Assembly (NCBI GenBank): GCA_903822545.1
Contig: CAIJPN010000066.1
Location: 1-45,411 of the forward strand
Reading direction: 5' to 3'
Source: an uncultured Anaerolineae bacterium
GTDB lineage: Bacteria; Chloroflexota; Anaerolineae; Anaerolineales; Villigracilaceae
DNA: 45,411 bases
The notes under the pieces were generated by a model. The model did no database searches. It was not told the DNA's origin and was given only the letters and a program-made list of their open reading frames with translations. Positions 34,152-41,258 of this stretch are shown here, in pieces. A program made the translations under genes and the position numbers. Positions within the stretch are counted from its first letter, which is position 1; every line of letters begins with the position of its first letter.

Positions 34152-37100
34152 TTAATGCGTTCTCTTGCTGAGCAAGCTTTTGATTTGCTCAACGAGTTTC
34201 GTAAGTACGATTGGTTTGCTGATGTAATCGTTTGCGCCAGCTTCCAGGCATTTTTCGCGGTCACCGGTCATGGCCAGCGCGGTCACAGCGATGATTGGCG
34301 TTTGGGCCAAATGGCGATCGCTGTGGGCGCGCAGGCGGCGCATGGTTTCCATACCATCCATGCCAGGCATCTGGATGTCAACCAGGATTATATCTGGGTG
34401 GAATTCAGGCGCACGCGCCAGCAGTTCGAACCCGCTGCGTGTGGACAGAACGCGGAATCCTTTGGCTTCGAGGAAATCGGAGATGGTTTGGAGAATCAGT
34501 TCGTTATCGTCAGCCAGCATGACCAGTGGAACAAGCCCAGTGGCGCTGATGACCATCACCGATTCGGGCGAGATGACGGGGGCCACCTTGGATAACTCCT
34601 GGCGCAAGTCTTCTTTGCTAAATGGTTTGACCAGGTAGCCAACTGCGCCCATTTGCTGGGCTTCGGAGCGGCGCTCTTCGACAGATGCGATGATGACCGG
34701 TATTTTGAAGGTGCGCTGGTCTGATTTGAGCAAGGCCAGCAGCCCCAAACCGGGGCCATCGGGCAGGTTCAGGTCGAGCAGGATTACGCCGGGGTGCAGG
34801 AAAGCGGCTTTTTCAAGCGCGCCACGGATGGTGGGGTGAACAACATTCTGGAGGCCGAATTCGTTGAGATAACGGGTGACTTGTTCGGCGTCGAGGTCGT
34901 TATCTTCAATAACGAGCGTATTTTTCAGGGTAGCGGAATCCGTTGAAACGGATTCGGATATCGGCTGGGGCATCCTGGGTTGCCAGGGCAGGATGATACT
35001 GAAGCGGCTGCCCTCGCCGGGGGCGCTTTCCACTTTGATGCTGCCGCCGTGCAATTCGGCCATGCGCTGTACCAGTGACAGCCCCAGCCCGGTGCCAGAA
35101 TACTGGCGCGCCAGGCTGCTATCAAGCTGCACAAAGGGTTTGAAGAGTTTGCCCATTTCTTCTTGTTTGATGCCGATGCCTTTGTCCCAGACGGTGAAGG
35201 TGACGGATGCTTCTGCTTCGCTGGCTATCACTTCCAGGCCCAGTTTGCCGCCTTCCGGGGTGAATTTAACCGCATTGCTGAGCAGGTTAACCAGCATTTG
35301 CTTCAAGCGGCGGGCATCGGCGCGGATGGTGATGGCAGCCGGGTCGATGTTGAAGCCGATGTTCTGGCGTTTTTGATGAGCCATGCCTTTAACCAGGTGC
35401 AGGCTGGCCTGGCATAGCTCGGCGGCCTGGCATGGCTCGAACTGCATATCCAGTTTTCCGGCCTCGATCTTGGACAGATCGAGGATATCGTTGATCAGGT
35501 CAAGCAGGTGGCGACCGCTGGTTTCAATGTTGCGGAGGGCTTTGAGTTGTTTTTCTGTGAGGGTGCCATAGGTTTGCAATTGCAGCGCCTCGGAGAGTCC
35601 CAGGATACCCGTCAGCGGTGTGCGCAGTTCGTGGCTCATGCTGGCCAGGAATTCATCTTTCAGGCGCGAGGCTTTTTCGAGGGCGGCGTTGGCAGCGCTG
35701 AGCTTATCGCGGCTTTCGCGCAGGGCTTCTTCTGCTTTTTTGCGCTCAGAGATGTCACGCACAACACTTTGCACCATGATGATGTTGCCAGATGGGTCGC
35801 GCACGGGCGAAAGATTGATTTCCACATCGACACTTTTGCCATTTTTGCCGATCAGGGTGCGCTCGTAAAGTGGCACGTATTCTCCTCGCATTACGGCGGC
35901 AAAACGAGCTTCAGCATCGAGAACTTGTTCGGGCGTAGCAACCGCGTTACGCGGGAGGGACAGGTATTCTTCGAGGGTGTAACCCAGCATGGTCAGGGCC
36001 TGGCGGTTGGCGCTCAGGTCTTCACCTGTAGAGGAGATGATAAATATGCCATCGTTGGAATTCTCAAACAGGGCACGATACGTTGCTTCGCTGCGGCGCA
36101 CTTCGGCGGTGCGCTCTTCCACACGTTTTTCAAGCTCGCGATTGAGTTCTTCCAGCTCATGCTGGGCAGTGCGAACCGCGACTTCGGCCTCGCGTTGTTC
36201 GACCCACAGCCCCAGCATGCGGGCGATGTTCCAGAGCATATCCTGCTCCTCGGGGATAAGGAATGGCGCATCGACATCAATATAGAATACGCAAATTGTC
36301 CCACGCTGTTTGTTGTTCACTTCGATGATGGCGCTCAGGTGGTTTACCAGGGATTCATCGAACCGGTCGATCGTGTAGCGCGTGCCATCCAATGTCAGTA
36401 CTGGGATGGCCAGGTGCGGGAACTGCATGGCCGGGACGATGTATTCCACAATGCGGTTGCAAACAGTTTTAACGGTTGCCTGGCGGTCATCCAGCACACG
36501 GCTGACGTGGAAAAGGCAGGTCAGTTCCTTCACCCGTTCCTGGATGGCCAGTTCCATCAGGCGGCTTTCGGTAATGTCTAACACGGTACCAGACATGTGG
36601 AGTAGTTGCTGGTTGGCATCCTGAATGGCCTGGATGCTGGCCCGAAAATAGCGCATTGCACTACCAGCGGGATAGGCGCGATACTCAAGGGTGATCAACG
36701 CGCCGGTTTCGATGGCACGCTGCTGGGCATCAAGCAACTGCTGGCGATCGTCGGGGTGTACCAGCTTCATAAATTCATCCAATGACGGCACACCTTCGCG
36801 GGGGTCCTGCCTGAACAGGCTATACATCTCTTTCGACCAGAACAGACCTGCACCGCGAACCAGGTCCAATTCCCAACTGCCCAGGCGGGCAATTGCTTGA
36901 GCAGTTTCAAGGCTGGCCTGGCTTTTTTGCAGGGTTTCGTGGGCCTGCTTGCGGTCGATGGCGGTGGCAACCTGGGCCGACACAAACTCCAACATGCGCA
37001 TTTCACGCTCGGTATAAGCCTGTGGGTCTGTGTAATGCTGGACAGCCATAACGCCGATCGTTTTGCCCTGTACCATCAGCGGCACGCCCATCCAGACTTT

Positions 37101-40100
37101 TGGCACCTGCCCAATCACTTCAATCCCTTCAGCGCCACGCTCGCCCAGGAAAAACAGGGGTTTACCGGTTTGCAAAACATGCGCCGCCAGACCCTGGCCG
37201 GGCGGCACGGGAGCCCTGAACGGGTAGATCACATCCACCGAGTAGGGGAATTGCAGCAGGTTGTTGACCTGGTCATACAGGGCAATGTAGAAATTCTCGA
37301 CATTCATCACGCTGGCAATCTGGTGGTGGATCTGCGGGTATAACTCCTGGAGTGACCCCGCCAACTGGGCCGCCTCGGCAATATGATAGGCGGTTTCTTG
37401 AAGGATGACCGCCTGCTGGCGCTGGGTGTTGGCATCGATAAAATCAAGCGCGAACGAAATGTCGTGCCCAATCTCTTCCAGCAATTCTTCTTCATCGGAA
37501 TCAAAAGCCTGCGCATCCGAGGCATAAACCGTCAGCGAGCCGATCACCTGGTTGTTACGGAAGAAAGGCACCGCCGCCGCAGAAAGATATCCGCGTTGCA
37601 AGGCTGGTTCGCGCCAGGGGGCCATGGTCTGGTCATTGGCAATATCCTGTGAAATCACACAGCGCCCGGTGCGAATGGCGGTCCCCGTGGGGCCGCGTCC
37701 TAACGCTTCATCGAGATATTTAATCTTGACATTGGTCAGGTAACCCAGCTCTTCCCCGTAAAAATAAGCCGGTTTAACCACCCCGTAACTTTCATCGATC
37801 AACCCGATCCAGGCCATGCGGAACTGGCCATATTCCACAGCAATGCGGCAAATTTCTTCAAACAGGGTAGAAGCGCGCTCGGTTCGCACAATCGTCTGGT
37901 TGATCTGGCTGAGCGTGGCATAAAGACGATTCAAACGTAATATCTTTTCACGCGCCAGCTTGCGCTCGCCAATGTCACGCGAAATGCCCACAACCTGCAA
38001 TTTCCCGGTGTCATTAACCACCAGCGTTGTTGAAACTTCGGTATGAACGATGGAACCATCCTTGCGATATTGATCCAACTCATCGGTGCGGGTAATTTCC
38101 TGTTTCCGTTGTGTAAACGCCTCCAGCCGCGCCGGCAATTCCTTCACCACCGCCTCAAGCGATTCGGGCGTAAGCGCATCAGACATCGTCTGCGATAGCA
38201 CTTCTTGGGGGGTATAACCGCGCAGTTTCTCCACCGATGGGCTGACATAGACAAAATGCTGTGATTCCAGGTCCAGGATCCAGATCACATCGGCCGTATT
38301 CTCAGCAATCAGGCGATACTCCGATTCTTTCTGGCGCAGTTTCTCTTCCACTTGTTTGCGCTCAGTAATATCTTTTCCCGTTGCAACAAAATGTGTGATC
38401 TTGCCACTGGTGTTGCGAATGGGAGTGATGGTCTTAACTTCATAATACAGATCACCATTCTTTTTGCGGTTGACCATTTCATCCTGGAAAACTTCACCGC
38501 GCAAGATGGTTTCCCACAGGTCTGTATAATATTCCTGGCCACGCTGGCCCGATTTCAAGATGCGCGGCGTATTCCCAATCGCTTCAGCACTGCTGTAGCC
38601 GGTTAATTGCTCAAAGGCCGGGTTGACGTATTCGATCACACCAAAGATGTCGGTAATAACCACGTTATCAGCCATCTGCGCCACAATGCCAGAAAGCTGC
38701 CTGATCTGTTTTTCTGCATGGATGCGTTCGGTGACATCCATCACCATTCCGCTCACCACCCCGGCATAGAACGAAGCCGAAAAAAGGAGATGGCGTCTCT
38801 CACCGGTTGCAGTCACAACTTCGATTTCCTGGTTCTCGATCTTCTTTTCCGACAACAAAATTGACATTAAACGCGAAAATTCATCCTGGTCAACCAGATA
38901 TTGGCGGATATCCTGGCCTACCAGGCTTTTTGGGGAATCAAAACCGAAGATGCGAGCCAGCGCCAGGTTGGCATACATCACCCGCCCTTTGGTATCGATG
39001 CGCACAATCCCGGAGAGCGCGTAATCTGACAGGGAGCGAAACTCTTCCTCCGAACGCGTCAGGATCGACTCAACCAGGTGCCGGCGGTTAACATAAGACA
39101 GGAAAAGCCCCACCAGCAGGATGCCCAACGCCAGGCTCAGCCAGGCCATCCAGGCTGTGGCGCTGTAGCCATAATTAACACCCGGACGCGCCACAATCAA
39201 CCAGCGGCGGTTCCCAACGCTGATTGTGGCCGTGCGATACAAACCGGTTTGTATTGCCGCAACCGAGGGTGCGCCGGTAACTGCCAGGGTTTGCGGCCCG
39301 CTGATGGATGGGTGAAAGGCCAGGAATACCGGCTGTCCCGGCACATCCACATCATAAAAATAGAACTCAAGGTCCTGGCGTATATTTTCCGAGAGTACGT
39401 GATTCACCAGGTCATCCATCCGAAACGAACCGATGGCAAAACCTTTCAGGTTGGCGCGGCGTGCATCCAGCGTATCAACAGGCTGGTTGTTTTTATAGAT
39501 GGGCATCACCAGGAGAATCCCAACCTGTTCCTGTGAATCTTGCAGCAAGTTGATCGGCGCGGTAATGGTATTGTCTGCGCTATCACGCGCCAGTAAAAGC
39601 GCATCCAAGCGCGCCGGGCTGGAACCGTTATCAAAACCCACCACCGATTTGTTCTGGTCGAATGGTTCGATAAACATCACCGGATAGTATTCCGCGCGCT
39701 CCAGCACAGGGATTTTCTGACCGCTGGCATCCTTCTCGAAAATGGCAAAACCTTCCATATCTTGCTGCATGGACAGCTCAAACGCAGCCCGTTCAGCCTG
39801 GGTGATGCGTGGGGCCCAGGTCAACCCGGCAGCGCTGGTATATTGGGTGATAAATGGCCGGGTATAGGTTTCAAATTGGGCGCGCGAAACATCACCCGCA
39901 GCAGCCAAAAAAGCGCGGATACCGCTGAGGGCCTGCATATCGTGTTCATTGATGGTATCTGCAAGAACCCGGCCAGTCTCGACGGTATCGTTTTGCAAGT
40001 TTTCCAACAGGCGCTGCTGCTCTGCGTTCTGAATAGCAAAACAGATAATGAGTGCCAGCCCAAGGATAAAGCCCGAAAGCATCCACAAAAAAGGCTCGGC

Positions 40101-40694
40101 CACATTCTTCTTCTGGTAAAACAGAGCAGTCAAAAGCACCAGGGCGGGCGCAAACAGCAGGATTCCCGCAGCATCACCCACCCAGGTAACCCAAACATGG
40201 GGCGCAAAATCATTCCAGCTCAAAAAATTACCCAGGCTCAGGCTGGCAGGAACAATGATGGCCGAAATAACGGCTGCCAGCAGGCTGGCCCCAATCGCCA
40301 GCAGGGTTTCACGGGTTGTTTTGGGTGGGATGGAAGCCACCAACCGCCTTAACAACCAGGCGCCGACCCCTGCCTGCAACGTAACCCCGGCGGCAATTGC
40401 CAGCGCCACACCCACAGCATTTTCCCCACTCAGGGTTGTCAGCGCCACAACCAGCGCGCCGATAAAAATCCCCGGCCCGGTATGCCAACCAAGCATCAGC
40501 ATGGCAGCCAGCGACAACGCGGCAGGCGGCCACAGGGCAATCACATCCCCTGGTGGTAGCGCTGCAAAAAAACCAAACTGCGCCGCCAGGAAATAGAAAA
40601 TTGCCACACCAACCACTTCAAATAAACGACGGAACATTACAGCAGAACTTTTTATTTCCATGATCTCATCATACGGGGAATATGGGTAGCACAT
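34152..40694 (-). CDS. Giant membrane hybrid histidine kinase (MASE1-CHASE-PAS/GAF-HisKA-HATPase-REC-REC)
   Basis: The 2180-residue sensor kinase has a MASE1-like multi-helix domain (about 23-230), a CHASE-like extracellular domain (about 240-505), a further membrane helix (about 513-535), PAS domains near 550-655, 665-780 and 790-910, GAF domains near 930-1090 and 1100-1250, a PAS at 1260-1375, a GAF-like region 1385-1500, a coiled coil and a last PAS (1540-1650). HisKA follows with phosphorylated H1688 in SMSHELRTPL. The HATPase has NLLSNAVKFT and GTGLGLSLV. Two receivers carry D1974 and D2106. The frame opens at ATG 40694; ATG 40661 (MEIKSSAVMF) is equally plausible and neither has a good ribosome site. 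The HD-GYP regulator follows 19 bases later. Confidence 0.93.
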   Translation of the reverse strand: MCYPYSPYDEIMEIKSSAVMFRRLFEVVGVAIFYFLAAQFGFFAALPPGDVIALWPPAALSLAAMLMLGWHTGPGIFIGALVVALTTLSGENAVGVALAIAAGVTLQAGVGAWLLRRLVASIPPKTTRETLLAIGASLLAAVISAIIVPASLSLGNFLSWNDFAPHVWVTWVGDAAGILLFAPALVLLTALFYQKKNVAEPFLWMLSGFILGLALIICFAIQNAEQQRLLENLQNDTVETGRVLADTINEHDMQALSGIRAFLAAAGDVSRAQFETYTRPFITQYTSAAGLTWAPRITQAERAAFELSMQQDMEGFAIFEKDASGQKIPVLERAEYYPVMFIEPFDQNKSVVGFDNGSSPARLDALLLARDSADNTITAPINLLQDSQEQVGILLVMPIYKNNQPVDTLDARRANLKGFAIGSFRMDDLVNHVLSENIRQDLEFYFYDVDVPGQPVFLAFHPSISGPQTLAVTGAPSVAAIQTGLYRTATISVGNRRWLIVARPGVNYGYSATAWMAWLSLALGILLVGLFLSYVNRRHLVESILTRSEEEFRSLSDYALSGIVRIDTKGRVMYANLALARIFGFDSPKSLVGQDIRQYLVDQDEFSRLMSILLSEKKIENQEIEVVTATGERRHLLFSASFYAGVVSGMVMDVTERIHAEKQIRQLSGIVAQMADNVVITDIFGVIEYVNPAFEQLTGYSSAEAIGNTPRILKSGQRGQEYYTDLWETILRGEVFQDEMVNRKKNGDLYYEVKTITPIRNTSGKITHFVATGKDITERKQVEEKLRQKESEYRLIAENTADVIWILDLESQHFVYVSPSVEKLRGYTPQEVLSQTMSDALTPESLEAVVKELPARLEAFTQRKQEITRTDELDQYRKDGSIVHTEVSTTLVVNDTGKLQVVGISRDIGERKLAREKILRLNRLYATLSQINQTIVRTERASTLFEEICRIAVEYGQFRMAWIGLIDESYGVVKPAYFYGEELGYLTNVKIKYLDEALGRGPTGTAIRTGRCVISQDIANDQTMAPWREPALQRGYLSAAAVPFFRNNQVIGSLTVYASDAQAFDSDEEELLEEIGHDISFALDFIDANTQRQQAVILQETAYHIAEAAQLAGSLQELYPQIHHQIASVMNVENFYIALYDQVNNLLQFPYSVDVIYPFRAPVPPGQGLAAHVLQTGKPLFFLGERGAEGIEVIGQVPKVWMGVPLMVQGKTIGVMAVQHYTDPQAYTEREMRMLEFVSAQVATAIDRKQAHETLQKSQASLETAQAIARLGSWELDLVRGAGLFWSKEMYSLFRQDPREGVPSLDEFMKLVHPDDRQQLLDAQQRAIETGALITLEYRAYPAGSAMRYFRASIQAIQDANQQLLHMSGTVLDITESRLMELAIQERVKELTCLFHVSRVLDDRQATVKTVCNRIVEYIVPAMQFPHLAIPVLTLDGTRYTIDRFDESLVNHLSAIIEVNNKQRGTICVFYIDVDAPFLIPEEQDMLWNIARMLGLWVEQREAEVAVRTAQHELEELNRELEKRVEERTAEVRRSEATYRALFENSNDGIFIISSTGEDLSANRQALTMLGYTLEEYLSLPRNAVATPEQVLDAEARFAAVMRGEYVPLYERTLIGKNGKSVDVEINLSPVRDPSGNIIMVQSVVRDISERKKAEEALRESRDKLSAANAALEKASRLKDEFLASMSHELRTPLTGILGLSEALQLQTYGTLTEKQLKALRNIETSGRHLLDLINDILDLSKIEAGKLDMQFEPCQAAELCQASLHLVKGMAHQKRQNIGFNIDPAAITIRADARRLKQMLVNLLSNAVKFTPEGGKLGLEVIASEAEASVTFTVWDKGIGIKQEEMGKLFKPFVQLDSSLARQYSGTGLGLSLVQRMAELHGGSIKVESAPGEGSRFSIILPWQPRMPQPISESVSTDSATLKNTLVIEDNDLDAEQVTRYLNEFGLQNVVHPTIRGALEKAAFLHPGVILLDLNLPDGPGLGLLALLKSDQRTFKIPVIIASVEERRSEAQQMGAVGYLVKPFSKEDLRQELSKVAPVISPESVMVISATGLVPLVMLADDNELILQTISDFLEAKGFRVLSTRSGFELLARAPEFHPDIILVDIQMPGMDGMETMRRLRAHSDRHLAQTPIIAVTALAMTGDREKCLEAGANDYISKPIVLTKLVEQIKSLLSKRTH

Positions 40695-41036
40695 AGTATG
40701 AGAAGCGTTTCGACTATCATAGCATTTTTACCCCACAGCGACCATACCCGATAATACCTATATTCCCTTTCAGGTAAACCCCTGTTATTGCCACGAATCT
40801 TCCCCAGTTGGGAGGATTTCACAGACAATGGATTAGGATTCTTCGAGAATTAGCCAAGATCACCACCATTGGTATCACAGGAATTCTCAGGGAGCCGGTA
40901 TTTAAACCGTCACGTCATAGAACAAATGTTATATAATCTAATTGACATTTAATCACACCCATCCTGTGCTGACGCGGTTTTTGCATTGTCGAAGAACGAT
41001 TTACAGCAGAAACCGCAACTTGTAGCCACGGGCGTA
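40695..41036. other. Divergent intergenic region, no gene seen
   Basis: About 340 AT-richer bases separate the kinase gene from the small protein gene. TATAAT (40932-40937) and TTGACA (40943-40948) occur on the plus strand but not in a canonical -35/-10 pair. No credible open frame or RNA structure is visible. A frame opening with TTG at 40986 runs into the small gene but has no ribosome site. Confidence 0.45.
40716..40744 (-). promoter_or_regulatory. Possible promoter of the hybrid kinase gene
   Basis: On the minus strand TATGAT (40716-40721) has TGGTCG (40739-40744) 17 bases upstream. The -35 box is weak. Transcription would start near 40709, compatible with either proposed start codon. 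Confidence 0.35.
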
Positions 41037-41042
41037 TATAAT
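41037..41042 (+). promoter_or_regulatory. Perfect -10 box just before the small protein gene
   Basis: TATAAT at 41037-41042 ends nine bases before the ATG at 41052. Transcription from it would begin within about two to four bases of the start codon, giving a leaderless or nearly leaderless message. No good -35 box is seen. Confidence 0.5.
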
Positions 41043-41051
41043 CCAACCCTT

Positions 41052-41258
41052 ATGGATGATCTGACCAACCACCACAACAACGGACTTGTTCCGGCCCCGG
41101 CCACTGCTCCTGACCATCAGCGCCTGCGCCGCCCCAACTGGATTCCAACCACGGCCCAGGTGGAGACTGCACGAAAGATTCTCCTGCGCAATTTACTGAT
41201 TCTCGCGCTGGGGTTGGTAACCGTTTCCGTACTTTCCACCCTGCTCGGGGGTTTTTGA
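41052..41258 (+). CDS. 68-residue tail-anchored small protein
   Basis: The protein (MDDLTNHHNNGLVPAPATAP...) has a polar Pro/Asn/His-rich N-terminal half, a basic segment (RLRRPNW, ARKILLRN) and one C-terminal membrane helix of about 20 residues ending in GGF. I recognise no family. The start at ATG 41052 is preferred over an upstream TTG at 40986 because of the TATAAT at 41037-41042. Its stop overlaps the helicase start as TGATG, so the two are translationally coupled and probably work together. The orientation (basic side before the helix) suggests the N-terminus faces the cytoplasm. Confidence 0.65.
   Translation: MDDLTNHHNNGLVPAPATAPDHQRLRRPNWIPTTAQVETARKILLRNLLILALGLVTVSVLSTLLGGF

Noticed and set aside
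34133-34264. 44-codon N-terminal extension of the HD-GYP regulator
   Set aside because: It overlaps the end of the kinase gene, and AGGAG before the ATG at 34132 marks the start at the receiver domain.
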